Origin: Calothrix sp. NIES-4105
Lineage (GTDB): Bacteria; Cyanobacteriota; Cyanobacteriia; Cyanobacteriales; Nostocaceae
DNA length: 64,000 bases
Reading direction: 5' to 3'
Assembly (NCBI RefSeq): GCF_002368415.1
Contig: NZ_AP018291.1
Span: 310,001 to 374,000, forward strand
A program made the translations under genes and the position numbers. Positions 53,331-63,045 of the stretch are shown piece after piece (position 1 is the first letter of the stretch; every line of letters begins with the position of its first letter). The notes beneath the pieces were generated by a model. It did not search any database, was not told the DNA's origin, and worked only from the letters and a program-made list of their open reading frames with translations.

Positions 53331-54038
53331 ATGAAAAATATTGTCAAACGTTTTGCTATTATATCTTGCATAATCCTTGGATTTATTTTAGTCGTCACCA
53401 CTTCGGATTTAGTACAAGCTAAGAATAATCAGTTGCAACAAGCCGTCGTGACTAAAATTCAAGATGGCGATACCTTATTAGCAAAGATTGGAAATCGTAT
53501 TGAAAAAATCCGATTGTCTTGCATTGACACACCCGAAATTGGGCAAGCACCATTCGATAAGCAAGCTACTCAAAGGTTATCTCAACTTGCCCCGGTAGGT
53601 CAAACTATTAATGTCAAGGCAAGCCCACAAGGAAGAGATAAAAGTGGGCGCCTGGTTGCGGAAATATATCAAGGTGATACAAGTGTAAATTTACAATTGG
53701 TTAGAGAAGGTCACGCTGTTTTATTCTGTAAATATCTTAGTAACTGTGCTGGTTCTCGAAATTCATTTTTGAGTGCAGAACGAGCAGCTAGAAGTGAAGG
53801 TTTAGGTGTTTGGAATCCTTCTAATTCCTGGAAGAATGCTAGAGAATCAAAGCCATGTAGTGCTAATACTGCATCAACTACTACTCCTCCTACTCCTATG
53901 CCAATTCGTGCAGCAAGGCAAGGACAAGGATGTGAATGCCCCTACGATTTAGATAGAAGAGGTGGTAGCTGTGGTGGCCGTTCTTCTTACTCTAGACCCG
54001 GAGGCGCCAGTCCCGTTTGCTATACCACAGATAGGTAA
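53331..54038 (+). CDS. Secreted thermonuclease with the same Cys-rich module
   Basis: The 235-aa protein has a signal peptide (AIISCIILGFILVVTTSDLV), then a staphylococcal nuclease-like domain: KIQDGDTLLAKIGNRIEKIR, LSCIDTPEIGQ, RDKSGRLVAEIYQGDTSVNL and LVREGHAVLFCKYLSNC. Conserved Arg, Asp, Glu and Arg residues are present, so it should be an active exported nuclease. The tail CECPYDLDRRGGSCGGRSSY plus SRPGGASPVCY is almost the same as in the SH3 lipoprotein. A binding site is not obvious before ATG 53331. Nutrient scavenging from extracellular DNA or a defence role are both possible. Confidence 0.85.
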   Translation: MKNIVKRFAIISCIILGFILVVTTSDLVQAKNNQLQQAVVTKIQDGDTLLAKIGNRIEKIRLSCIDTPEIGQAPFDKQATQRLSQLAPVGQTINVKASPQGRDKSGRLVAEIYQGDTSVNLQLVREGHAVLFCKYLSNCAGSRNSFLSAERAARSEGLGVWNPSNSWKNARESKPCSANTASTTTPPTPMPIRAARQGQGCECPYDLDRRGGSCGGRSSYSRPGGASPVCYTTDR

Positions 54039-54393
54039 ATTCAGGTGCAAAAGCGGCTCTTCCGTACTTAACGTGCTAAATTAATATTATAGTGCCAAGA
54101 AAGTAAAGCTATAATTTCAAAATTACGGAAGTTTTTAAAGCCAAATCCACTTCTTTTTATTAGCTTCAATTTATTATTAATTTCTTCTACAACACCATTA
54201 GTAGTTTTGTTGTCAAAATATCCTGCTACTTCTCCAAACTATCGTTTAATTGTATTAACGCTTTTTTGATAATAAGGTGAGCGCTTTTTCTAACCAATCG
54301 AGTAGCCCTAATATTCCTGTTCCTGGGTCTTCACTTGTATCAAATAAATTGCGGAATTCTTCTTTCAATGAATGCATTGTTGCTGCAAAGCTC

Positions 54394-54415
54394 GCCGGGG
54401 GAAGCTTCCCCCGGC
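54394..54415. repeat. 22-bp perfect palindrome inside the ISL3 gene
   Basis: GCCGGGGGAAGCTTCCCCCGGC is self-complementary with a HindIII core AAGCTT. It sits where the transposase reading frame is lost, with partly complementary flanks (AAAGCTC and CAGACTTT). It looks like a small inserted palindromic element in an AT-rich gene. Confidence 0.7.
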
Positions 54416-54439
54416 AGACTTTGCTATTAAAGGAGATGC

Positions 54440-55327
54440 TTATCTAATTATATCTAATTTTATTTTTTGTTTATCAGTCAGCTTATCTTCCGCTTTTAAA
54501 ATTGTATATTTATTACCTTTTAAACTATCAAATACTTTTTCTCTCGATTCAATATTTAATTCCAAAGCTACTTTTTTTTCTGCTATTCTGGCTTGGTTTA
54601 ACTCTTCGTGTATTAATTTGGTAACATGGAACCTATCCACTGTAATAACAGCGTTTGGGCATATCTTCTCAACTAAATTTTTATAATTTCCGGTCAGATC
54701 CATACTTACTTCTTCTATTTGTTCTAAAACTTTTTCTCCCCACGTTGTCATCAAGTTTTCTATTATAATTTGTTTCCTCTCTTTTGCTAATCCTATTAAT
54801 TTTCCTGAATCTATATCTACGAGCACCACAATAAATTTACCTTGACCTTTAACTAAACTTATTTCATCTATTCCTAACCTTCTCAAACTACTAACATTTA
54901 TTGGTAAAATATTTTTAATTATATCTTCAAGCATTGAATAAACTTCTTCTTCACTTAATCCATTATTTTTTGCTACATTACTTACATCAATATTAATAAG
55001 TTGTTTAATAATATTTTCCGCATAACGATGCGTATATTTTTTTCTTACTCCTACAAAATCTAATTCTTCGTTAAATGTTTTACGACATGTTTTACACTTA
55101 AATCTTCGTCTATTTATGTTTAGTATTACTTCTTTATCTCCCATCGGTAAATCTTTAATTAAGTAATTTTGATTTTGGTGTAAATGGTGTGACTTTTTAC
55201 CGCACTGTGGGCATACCGCACTTTTAGTCTTTTTAGTTACTGATAAAATTAAGGTTTTACCCTCTTGTAGACTGGATTCTACTACTACGTCAGGTAAATT
55301 TAACAACTCGCTCAAAACTCTCTTCAT
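54440..55327 (-). pseudogene. ISL3 transposase, C-terminus disrupted
   Basis: The 295 intact residues contain the ISL3 zinc ribbon (CPQCGKKSHHLHQ and RRRFKCKTCRKTFNEE) and the start of the DDE core (RLGIDEISLVKGQG with the first Asp, then VSMDLTGNYKNLVEKICPNA with the second). The last part (MHSLKEEFRNLFD, then DNKTTNGVVEEINNKLKLIK) is found downstream in other frames, so the Glu region is out of frame. Without the complete DDE it cannot be active unless readthrough occurs. Confidence 0.8.
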
Positions 55328-55392
55328 AACTGATTTTAATGAAATATAAGATAATTATCTTAACATTTTAGCACGTTAAGTACGGAAGAGCC

Positions 55393-55552
55393 AAATTTAA
55401 CACTAACATAGCTTGTTACAGTACCGTCATCAAGTAAAATACTATATGGAATAGAATTACTCGCAACAGTCCATTGGGTGGCAACTAAAGAAACCAACCC
55501 TGCTGTTGATAGTGAGCAGGTGATTTCTCCAACACACGAGTGGAGTGAAAGA
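55393..55552 (-). pseudogene. Gene remnant cut by the ISL3 element
   Basis: The open frame reads EITCSLSTAGLVSLVATQWT and SIPYSILLDDGTVTSYVSVK up to the IS edge. It looks like real coding sequence of a secreted or beta-rich protein but is not recognised. Neither a start nor a continuation beyond 54054 was found. Confidence 0.35.
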
Positions 55553-55682
55553 AAACGTAACCTATTGGCACCTCAACACATTCGCATGGTCTGGTAGTGT
55601 TTATAATGACCAGGATTGGTTAACTCCTGCGTTCATGTAATAAAAAAATTGCTTAAATATTGAGATAAATGCCTTAGCTGTC

Positions 55683-55901
55683 TTACTTTGATTTCCTACA
55701 AGTTCCCGCACAGGGCTTTTTACAAGTATAACACACTATAGTTTGCTGATATTCTATAATTTGTTGATGAGTAAAATACTTTTCTCTAATGCGAGTATCT
55801 TTCATGCGGAGAGGCTCTATTTCTGCTGCAAAATCGCCTGGAAAGTAACGAATTTGCTCTCTTGCATTTTTTACCTCAACACCATCAACAGTTTCGACCA
55901 T
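55683..55901 (-). CDS. Small Cys-rich protein
   Basis: The 72-aa protein (MVETVDGVEVKNAREQIRYF, then MKDTRIREKYFTHQQIIEYQ) ends with CYTCKKPCAGTCRKSK, a CxxC-x3-CxxxC cluster that could bind zinc. It is downstream of the Hsp70-like remnant on the same strand, and such small proteins often go with non-canonical Hsp70s. Not recognised. Confidence 0.5.
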   Translation of the reverse strand: MVETVDGVEVKNAREQIRYFPGDFAAEIEPLRMKDTRIREKYFTHQQIIEYQQTIVCYTCKKPCAGTCRKSK

Positions 55902-55956
55902 CAGATTTGATTTAAGTTTTAGATTTGATTTTTTTTCATATTATTACCTAAATAAA

Positions 55957-56794
55957 TTAAGCAAATCGCAAGCCATAGCATAAGTCGTGAATGTCAGTAT
56001 AAATAGGCTTGTCCTTTACAGACCCCTTTGCGCTAATTCTCAATATAACATCTTTATCTACTGTAAAGTTAGCTATAACTCTTTCTTTGTATATTTTTTG
56101 TAGTACTTTGGATATTGGCACATTGATAATTTCTTTAACTTTATGCTCTTGGTTACTCAACTTTTCTGTAATAATTAACCGACCTTCACCTTCTCGATTA
56201 TCAGTACAAAAGAAGACAACTTCTTTCTGAGCCGCATCAGGTTTAAGGATAGTACCGCTATCAAATACAGTATAAAAACTTTCATCAGCAAGCTGAATAC
56301 CAATAGATTGTACTAAATAAGGTTGCCAATTATAGTAAGAAATAATTGCTGCTCCTTCAGCAATAACTGTATCCGCATTTGGAATCTGAACCACTTTAGT
56401 GACTCCAAAAGTTTTATGCATCTCATTGATTAGCAGCGGAATACGGGATGTTCCACCAATTAATAAAATCTGATTAATTTGTGATGTTTGAAGACGGGCA
56501 TCATGCAAAACTTTATCAACCAACCGCATAGCATCATTAATATGCGTTTGAATAATCGATTCAAACTGGCTACGCTCTATATCTTGAGATAAAGCATAAT
56601 TTTTTTTATTATGTATATAAAAATCGAAAAGTTCTAAGGTAAAGATTGTTGTATTTATCGGTTTCTAATGCCCAGTATTTGAGATTTTCAATAAACTCTT
56701 CTTCTGGAGCCAAGTCAGCTACTATGAGGATAGAACCTGTTTCATCCTCATCTCTGATATCAAACTTACCCGGAACAAATTTATTTACTTCCAT
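55957..56794 (-). pseudogene. Hsp70-family gene, truncated and frameshifted
   Basis: The 3' part reads IERSQFESIIQTHINDAMRL, LVDKVLHDARLQTSQINQIL, LIGGTSRIPLLINEMHKTFG (the ATPase-domain adenosine motif) and AEGAAIISYYN, then a substrate-binding-like end (NREGEGRLIITEKL). The 5' part (FVPGKFDIRDEDETGSILIV, ADLAPEEEFIENLKYWALET) is in another frame; ELFDFYIHNKKNYALSQD bridges them, one shift near 56650. The nucleotide-binding N-terminus DxGTT is not found. It is a shortened, broken copy; alternatively the first 60 codons are a separate gene. Confidence 0.6.
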
Positions 56795-57304
56795 TTTTCG
56801 GTTAACAATTTAATATTAAAGTTTACACGGTCAGGCACCAAAACACCACACCCAAGCGCGCTGTAGTTTCTGCCGTTGAAGATTATCTTCATCACTCATG
56901 TATATAATCATAGAGATAATTAATCAAAATTCAATTCAGTACTATTGTTCGGGTTGTGCGTCGTAGCCACCTTTAGTAAGTCAGTACTCCAATCTTCATG
57001 CTTTAATTTCTAAGCTACCGTGATTCAACTACCAACGAATCGCACCAAAGTTCAAAATTGCAAGAATGAATTTGAATGTACTATAACTTTGTGTAGATTT
57101 AGATGTATTAAATTGCCTCTTTAATTTTGAATTTTCAAAGGTTTGGGACATGAATGAATTTTGAACTTTTAATTTGAGCGTAGCGAGTGGCGCCAGTTAA
57201 TTCCTTAAGAAAAAATTGCATAAATTCATTCTAAGCAAAAATACTGATAAGTATAAATCTAATAACAAACGCAGGATTATCATTATTATCTGGGGTAAAG
57301 TGCG
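56795..57304. other. Spacer before the TPS exoprotein
   Basis: No gene. It contains AAGAATGAATTTGAATGTAC and later GACATGAATGAATTTTGAAC, a loose direct repeat, plus one GGCGCC at 57190. The promoter for the exoprotein should be in the last 150 bases. No ribosome binding site is clear; GGGGTAAAGTGCG precedes the ATG. Confidence 0.45.
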
Positions 57305-60300
57305 ATGAATAAGAACCAGGGCTTAGTACACTCGCTTCTGCTATGTGCCTTTCTCTCGCTTGGTAGTACTTCAGTTCATGCACAAATCACACCTGATAAG
57401 ACTTTAGGGACGGAAGCTTCTAAACTGACACCAAATGTATTAATTAATGGTGCCTCTGCTGATTTGATTAATGGTGGTGCCCAACGTGGTAATAATCTTT
57501 TTCATAGTTTTAGTGAGTTTAATATCAAAGATGGACAAGGCGTATATTTTGCCAATCCCGTAGGAGTAGTAAATATATTAACGCGCGTTACAGGTAATAA
57601 TGCGTCTAATATTTTGGGGACGTTGGGTGTTGATGGTGGCGCCAATCTATTTTTGATTAACCCCAATGGTATCTTATTTGGTCAAAATGCGCGCCTTGAT
57701 ATAGGAGGTTCGTTTGTTGGGACAACAGCGAATGGTGTGCAATTTGGTAATCAAGGTAATTTTAGTGCGACGAATCCAGAGGCGCCTGGTTTATTGACTA
57801 TTAATCCTTCGGCATTGTTTTTTAATCAGATTAATCCTAATGCGGCTATTGTAAATAATTCGGTGGCGCCTGCGGGTATTGCCTTAGCAGACTTTAAAGC
57901 AACTGGCTTACGTGTACCAGATGGCAAAAGTTTGCTGCTGGTGGGTGGTAATGTCATCATGGATGGCGGTCAACTAAATGCTTTTGGTGGGAGAGTTGAA
58001 TTAGGAGGATTGGTGTCCAAAGGAAATGTAAATATGAGCTTAAATGGAAGTGATTTAAGGCTAGAATTTCCTGATAATGTGACTCGTGCAACGGTTACGC
58101 TTAACAATACAGCAGGTGCATTTGTGACTGGTGCTGGTGCTGGTGGGGGTTATCTAACAATTAATGCCTCGAATATCGATATTTTGAGTGGAAGTATCCT
58201 TTCTGCTGGTATTGGTCAAAGTTTGGGGGCGCCTGAAACCATTGCAGGAGACATTACCCTGAGTGCCATTGGAGAAATTAAAATTGCTGGTTCTGGAAGT
58301 CAAGTTAGAAATTTAGTGCGTATAGATTCAAAAGGGCATGGAGGAAATATAACCATTAATGCTGGTTCCTTGAAGTTAGAAGATGGCGCCACACTTGAAG
58401 CCTCAACTTATGGAAAAGGGAATGCAGGGAATGTGACGGTAACTGCATCAGATAGTATTTCCCTTGCTGGTAGTAGTTATATCTTCAGCACAATAGAAGC
58501 AGGGGGTGTAGGAAAGGGTGGTGATATCAATATTAATGGCGCCACCCTTTCTTTAACTGACGGTGCCCAATTATTAACAATTACTCGTGGTGCAGATGGT
58601 ACACAACCTGCTGGTAAGGGTTCGGCAGGCAATGTAAATGTGAAAGTTTCTGGAACTGTTGATATTGCTGGGCAGAAAAATGGTTTCAATAGTGGGATTC
58701 TCAGCAATGTGGGTATAGGAACAGAAGGTTCGGCAGGCAATATAACCATTGATACTGGTTCCTTGAAGTTAAGAGATGGTGCTAATCTATCAGCCTCAAC
58801 TTATGGAATTGGGAATGCAGGTAATGTGACAATAACTGCATCAGATAGTATTTCCCTTGCTGGTCAACCAACTACTATCTTCAGCACAGTAGAGGCAGGG
58901 GGTGTGGGAAAGGGTGGTGATATCAATATTAATGGCGCCACCCTTTCTTTAACTGACGGTGCCCAATTATTAACAATTACTCGTGGTGCAGATGGTACAC
59001 AACCTGCTGGTAAGGGTTCGGCAGGCAATGTAAATGTAAAAGTTTCTGGAACTGTTGATATTGCTGGGCAGAAAAATGGTTTTTATAGTAAGATTTCCAG
59101 CGATGTGAAAACAGAAACAGAAGGGAATGCGGGTAATATAACCATTGATGCTGGTTCTTTGAACTTACGAGATGGCGCCACACTTGAAGCCTCAACTTAT
59201 GGAATTGGGAATGCAGGCAATGTGACGATAACTGCATCAGATAGTATTTCCCTTGCTGGTCAACCAACTACTATCTTCAGCATAGTAGAGGCAGGGGGTG
59301 TGGGAAAGGGTGGTGATATCAACATTAATGGCACCACCCTTTCCTTGACTGACGGTGCTCAACTAGGAACTGGTACTCGTGGTGCATCTGATACTCAAAG
59401 GGCAGGTAGGGGTGATGCGGGGAATGTGAATATAAGAGTTACAGGTGTTGTTGAGATCGCTGGCGAAAAAGATACATCCAAGAGTGCTATTGATAGCAGA
59501 GTAGAAACAGGTACAATAGGTAATGCGGGTAATATTACCATTGATACTGGTTCCTTAAAGTTTCGTTCGGGCGCCGGTGGAATTGCGGCTTCAAGTTTTG
59601 GACGGGGGAATGCAGGGAATGTAACAGTGCGAGCGAAAAATGATGTCTCCCTTGTAGACGGCAACATTTTCAGCACGGTGGAAGCAGGAGGTGTAGGTGA
59701 CGGCGGCAATATTGACATAAATGCTTCTTCATTATCACTACTTTCGGGTGCCCAACTACTAACTTTTACTCGTGAAGCATCTGATACCCAACCCGCTGGA
59801 CAGGGTAATGCTGGTAATATTAATGTTCGAGTAACTGGTGATGTCGATATTGCTGGAGAGAAAAACGGTTTTTCCAGTCAAATTACTAGTTCCACAGCAG
59901 CAGGGACAATCGGCAATGGAGGTAATATTACTATCAATTCTGCTTCTTTCTCATTACGAGATAATGCAAAACTTAGTGCCTCAACTCGTGGGCAGGGGAA
60001 TGCGGGAAATATTGATGTTGAAGTGACAGGTGCAGTGACATTATTGGGAACAAAAGACACAAATACTAGCGCAATTTTTAGTGGTGTAGAAGCTGGAGGT
60101 GTGGGTAAGGGTGGTAACATTACTATTGATGCTGACTCGTTTTTACTACGAGATAAAATTCAACTTACGACCTCAACATCTGGACAAGGAAACGCGGGAA
60201 ATGTGATAGTACGTGCAAAAAATGCTGTTTCCCTTGTAGGTGGTAGCATTCTCACCACAGTTCAAGCAGGAGGTGTGGGTAAGGGTGGCAATATCGATAT

Positions 60301-61528
60301 TAATGCTGCAATGTTTTCACTAACTGATGGTGCCCAACTCCAAACCATTACTTTTGGTGCCTCTAATACCCAAGGGGCAGGACAAGGTTCAGCAGGTAAT
60401 GTGAGTATTAAAGTCACTAATGCTGTTGAAATTTCTGGTTTTGGAACCGCAATTGGTAGCTTGGTGGAAACAGGTACACAAGGCAATGGAGGTAATATTA
60501 CCATTGATGCAAATTCCTTTTACTTACGAAACGGCGCCAAATTAGACGCGCGCACCGAAAATAACAACAAGGGTGGTGACATCACTGTAAATACGAATGT
60601 GTTTGAAACACTTACTGGTGGGCAACTTATCACTACCACCTCAAACAATGGACGTGCGGGTAAAATTACAATTAACGCGACTGACAAAATACTTATCAGC
60701 AGCAATGACCTTAATTACGATAACAGCAACGCTGGCTTTTTCGTTACTTCCACAGGAGCAGGAACCACAGGTGATATTGAAATCAACTCCCCTAATATTA
60801 TTTTAGATAATCAAGGTAAACTTGAAGCTAATTCTGCATCGGGTAATGGTGGTAACATCAACCTGAACAGTAATTTACTCTTACTAAGGAGAGGCGCCCA
60901 AATCTCAACAAACGCAGGTACAGAACAAGTTGGTGGTGATGGAGGTAACATTGATATTGATTCCCGTTTTATCGTCGCTGTCCCCAACGAAAACAGCGAT
61001 ATAACAGCAAATGCTTTTACAGGTAAAGGTGGTAACGTAAATATCCGCGCGCAAGGTATTTTCGGTATAGAACCGCGCGCAACTGAATCTCCACAAACAA
61101 GCGATATTACCGCAAGTTCTGACCGTGGTGTTCAAGGAGAAATATCTATTACAGAACCCGATGTTGAACCAGAACAAGGATTAATCGAACTACCAGAAGA
61201 AGTTGTTGATGCTACACGTAGAGTCGCTCAAATATGTCCAAGAGAACCCGGTGCCAAGCCATTAGGAGAGTTCACCATCACAGGACGCGGCAGTTTACCA
61301 CCCAGCCCTCTTGAAGCTTTACCTGGTACAACTAATAATACTAAGCTGGCAACTTTAGATAGTAGTAATATCAATGTATTAAACATAGCCCCTAGCAAAG
61401 CGCAGAACACTATAGTTGAGGCGCAAGGTTGGGTTAAGAACGTAGATGGCAGTATGGAACTTGTGGCAATGGCGCCAGTAACTACAGCAAATGCGCGCGT
61501 TGTAGCATCTGCATGTCCTGGCCGTTAA
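57305..61528 (+). CDS. TPS-family filamentous exoprotein (TpsA-like)
   Basis: The 1407-aa protein has a signal peptide (LVHSLLLCAFLSLGSTSVHA, cut before QITPD) and a haemagglutination-activity/TPS domain: GNNLFHSFSEFNIKDGQGVY and NLFLINPNGILFGQNARLDI with the NPNGI motif near 117. The rest is a beta-helix of Gly/Asn-rich turns, including a 132-aa repeat in three copies. The C-terminus has RVAQICPREPGAKPLGEFTI and VVASACPGR, as in cyanobacterial TPS exoproteins. It would be secreted by a TpsB outer-membrane partner, which is not in this window. Role: adhesion or surface contact, inferred. About 17 GGCGCC sites. Confidence 0.88.
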   Translation: MNKNQGLVHSLLLCAFLSLGSTSVHAQITPDKTLGTEASKLTPNVLINGASADLINGGAQRGNNLFHSFSEFNIKDGQGVYFANPVGVVNILTRVTGNNASNILGTLGVDGGANLFLINPNGILFGQNARLDIGGSFVGTTANGVQFGNQGNFSATNPEAPGLLTINPSALFFNQINPNAAIVNNSVAPAGIALADFKATGLRVPDGKSLLLVGGNVIMDGGQLNAFGGRVELGGLVSKGNVNMSLNGSDLRLEFPDNVTRATVTLNNTAGAFVTGAGAGGGYLTINASNIDILSGSILSAGIGQSLGAPETIAGDITLSAIGEIKIAGSGSQVRNLVRIDSKGHGGNITINAGSLKLEDGATLEASTYGKGNAGNVTVTASDSISLAGSSYIFSTIEAGGVGKGGDININGATLSLTDGAQLLTITRGADGTQPAGKGSAGNVNVKVSGTVDIAGQKNGFNSGILSNVGIGTEGSAGNITIDTGSLKLRDGANLSASTYGIGNAGNVTITASDSISLAGQPTTIFSTVEAGGVGKGGDININGATLSLTDGAQLLTITRGADGTQPAGKGSAGNVNVKVSGTVDIAGQKNGFYSKISSDVKTETEGNAGNITIDAGSLNLRDGATLEASTYGIGNAGNVTITASDSISLAGQPTTIFSIVEAGGVGKGGDININGTTLSLTDGAQLGTGTRGASDTQRAGRGDAGNVNIRVTGVVEIAGEKDTSKSAIDSRVETGTIGNAGNITIDTGSLKFRSGAGGIAASSFGRGNAGNVTVRAKNDVSLVDGNIFSTVEAGGVGDGGNIDINASSLSLLSGAQLLTFTREASDTQPAGQGNAGNINVRVTGDVDIAGEKNGFSSQITSSTAAGTIGNGGNITINSASFSLRDNAKLSASTRGQGNAGNIDVEVTGAVTLLGTKDTNTSAIFSGVEAGGVGKGGNITIDADSFLLRDKIQLTTSTSGQGNAGNVIVRAKNAVSLVGGSILTTVQAGGVGKGGNIDINAAMFSLTDGAQLQTITFGASNTQGAGQGSAGNVSIKVTNAVEISGFGTAIGSLVETGTQGNGGNITIDANSFYLRNGAKLDARTENNNKGGDITVNTNVFETLTGGQLITTTSNNGRAGKITINATDKILISSNDLNYDNSNAGFFVTSTGAGTTGDIEINSPNIILDNQGKLEANSASGNGGNINLNSNLLLLRRGAQISTNAGTEQVGGDGGNIDIDSRFIVAVPNENSDITANAFTGKGGNVNIRAQGIFGIEPRATESPQTSDITASSDRGVQGEISITEPDVEPEQGLIELPEEVVDATRRVAQICPREPGAKPLGEFTITGRGSLPPSPLEALPGTTNNTKLATLDSSNINVLNIAPSKAQNTIVEAQGWVKNVDGSMELVAMAPVTTANARVVASACPGR
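58341..59400 (+). repeat. 396-bp tandem repeats in the exoprotein gene
   Basis: Identical long words recur exactly 396 bases apart: AGGGGGTGT at 58501, 58897 and 59293. Copies 1 and 2 are nearly the same over 190 bases (GGCGCCACCCTTTC, GGTGCAGATGGTACACAACC). The copies encode 132-aa beta-helix units. Their near identity suggests recent duplication or gene conversion. Confidence 0.8.
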
Positions 61529-61616
61529 TATTTATTAATCAACTATTTAACAGGCACCTTATAATATGTTCTTGATTCAATTTTGTCTTGAATTATTAAC
61601 ATGTAACGCTTACCTT

Positions 61617-62051
61617 TTATTCGATTTCAATCACATCAATATAAGCAATTATGTTTTCTTTTTCTTTAAAATCATAATACTTAAAGAGGGCTTTTATTTC
61701 TAATTTAAATTTAGTGTCACCCTTTAGTAAATTATTCGTTGATTGTATATTTAACTCTACTGGGACAATCACAACCTCTAGTACATCGCATTGACAACTA
61801 AATAAAAATCTATCTATTTCTATTTCTGATGAAACCGATTCAATAAATTTCATTTTTATAATTAATATTTCATTTTCAGTAGTAATTATATAACTAGCTA
61901 GTTGTACTACAATAAACTTTATATCATGCTCTCTAACTTCACGGTCTAGCAAATTATCTGTTCTAAAAGTCGGCGCCAGGTATGCAGTTATTTTATCTCC
62001 AGGTACAAGCGGATTTTTAAAACCGCAATTAGTAAGCAAACCACATAACAT
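61617..62051 (-). CDS. Hypothetical protein, 144 aa
   Basis: Read from ATG 62051 the protein has beta-rich segments (LVPGDKITAYLAPTFRTDNL, FIVVQLASYIITTENEILII, VLEVVIVPVELNIQ). Not recognised. Its start overlaps the end of a 39-aa ORF in another frame, suggesting coupled translation. One GGCGCC in the coding sequence. Confidence 0.5.
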   Translation of the reverse strand: MLCGLLTNCGFKNPLVPGDKITAYLAPTFRTDNLLDREVREHDIKFIVVQLASYIITTENEILIIKMKFIESVSSEIEIDRFLFSCQCDVLEVVIVPVELNIQSTNNLLKGDTKFKLEIKALFKYYDFKEKENIIAYIDVIEIE

Positions 62052-62148
62052 TTGCTTCAATTATGCGTGAATCTTCGGGATAAAATTCAGACTTTCCCTC
62101 TACATTTTCTTCCGTGTTAAGAACTTCAACCATTACACCGTCTCCCAT
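62029..62148 (-). CDS. 39-aa ORF upstream of and overlapping the 144-aa gene
   Basis: Reads MGDGVMVEVLNTEENVEGKS and ends ANVMWFAY, overlapping the next start by 23 bases. It may be a leader peptide, or the true N-terminus if a frameshift joins the two frames (FYPEDSRIIEANVMW then MLCGLL). Confidence 0.4.
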   Translation of the reverse strand: MGDGVMVEVLNTEENVEGKSEFYPEDSRIIEANVMWFAY

Positions 62149-62538
62149 TGGTACTTGTATATTATTTATCTTTTAATCAAGTAGATTTTTTTATTAATGA
62201 TTATTGAATTTTACCAAGATACGTTGCCAATAGTAACTAGAATTAAAACAAACACTTTATCTATATAGGCGCCTACCCAAATTAGCATACAAAGCTTTCG
62301 CTACGATTGGTATCCGAAGCTGGATACAACAAATCAAAGTTGGGAACAGGAGAAACAGGCGCCCAACCAAGAGTAAACGGCTATACCGATTTAATATTAC
62401 ATCTAAAACCCAATGATAAAAATTCTCTTGTCATGTCAGATGCTAGAAGCACTAGCTTATCAGAACATATAATTAGGGTGCATCTGTGACGACAAATGCA
62501 CCCTAATAATTATACTACATTATAATACAAGTAATCAT
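62149..62538. other. 390-bp spacer
   Basis: No supported gene; a 60-codon ORF at 62307-62489 lacks a start context. Contains GGCGCC at 62269 and 62359 and a direct repeat of TAGGGTGCAT / GCACCCTAAT that could form a small hairpin at 62470-62510 (ATTAGGGTGCAT ... ATGCACCCTAAT), a likely terminator for the peptidoglycan-binding gene. Confidence 0.5.
62473..62509. terminator. Hairpin terminator
   Basis: ATTAGGGTGCAT pairs with ATGCACCCTAAT around a loop of about 13 bases, followed by AT-rich DNA. Located just downstream of the minus-strand peptidoglycan-binding gene. Confidence 0.6.
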
Positions 62539-63045
62539 TTAACAGAAGTTTGTATTCAGCTTGCTTAACTCGAACCAAGTGCGGTCGTTAATTACGCCAT
62601 CAACAGGCAAACCAGTGTTTTTCTGTAACTGTCTTACAGCTTTTTCCAGACTGCTGCCAAAATCGCCATCAATTTTACCAACTTCATAGCCTGCAACTGT
62701 TAGTCTTTCTTGAATGCGCTTAACCAAATCTCCTTTGCTGCCTTTTTTGAGAGTGGGCATATCCACAGGGGCACCTTTGAACAATGAGCGCCAGGTTCTA
62801 TCACCAACGATACCGTCTTGTGTTAAGAACATCCGCGCTTGAAACGTTTTGACTGCGGCTGTGGTTCTGGCGCCGAATATACCGTCAACCACTTCTTCCC
62901 CTACGGGAGAACATGCATCCGGAGTACCGATATAAACGTCGTATTTTAGTAAAAGTCTTTGTAATTCCTTAACTGCTTCGCCTTTGGAACCCTCTTTAAG
63001 AACAGGTTTTTGAAGTTGAGCGGTGGTTGCATTAAATGATGTCAT
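62539..63045 (-). CDS. Double peptidoglycan-binding (PG_binding_1) protein
   Basis: From ATG 63045 (MTSFNATTAQ) this is 168 aa with two tandem PG_binding_1 domains. The first is KEGSKGEAVKELQRLLLKYD with DGIFGARTTAAVKTFQ and DGIVGDRTWRSLF; the second is KKGSKGDLVKRIQERLTVAG with DGDFGSSLEKAVRQLQ and DGVINDRTWFEL. No enzyme domain and no signal peptide are evident, so export is unexplained. Such stand-alone proteins are frequent in cyanobacteria. One GGCGCC in the coding sequence, one just upstream. Confidence 0.85.
   Translation of the reverse strand: MTSFNATTAQLQKPVLKEGSKGEAVKELQRLLLKYDVYIGTPDACSPVGEEVVDGIFGARTTAAVKTFQARMFLTQDGIVGDRTWRSLFKGAPVDMPTLKKGSKGDLVKRIQERLTVAGYEVGKIDGDFGSSLEKAVRQLQKNTGLPVDGVINDRTWFELSKLNTNFC

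Larger units (their letters stand above)
54055..55392. mobile_element. ISL3-type insertion sequence, decayed
   Basis: Perfect 26-bp inverted repeats, starting GGCTCTTCCGTACTTAACGT, bound the element. One transposase gene runs on the minus strand, and its 3' part is broken by frameshifts and a palindrome insertion at 54394-54415. No 8-bp target duplication was found, so the flanks may have rearranged. There is no GGCGCC inside. Confidence 0.85.

Noticed and set aside
58477-60705. Several long minus-strand ORFs in the exoprotein gene
   Set aside because: They are antisense shadows of the Gly/Asn-rich repeat coding sequence and have no start context.
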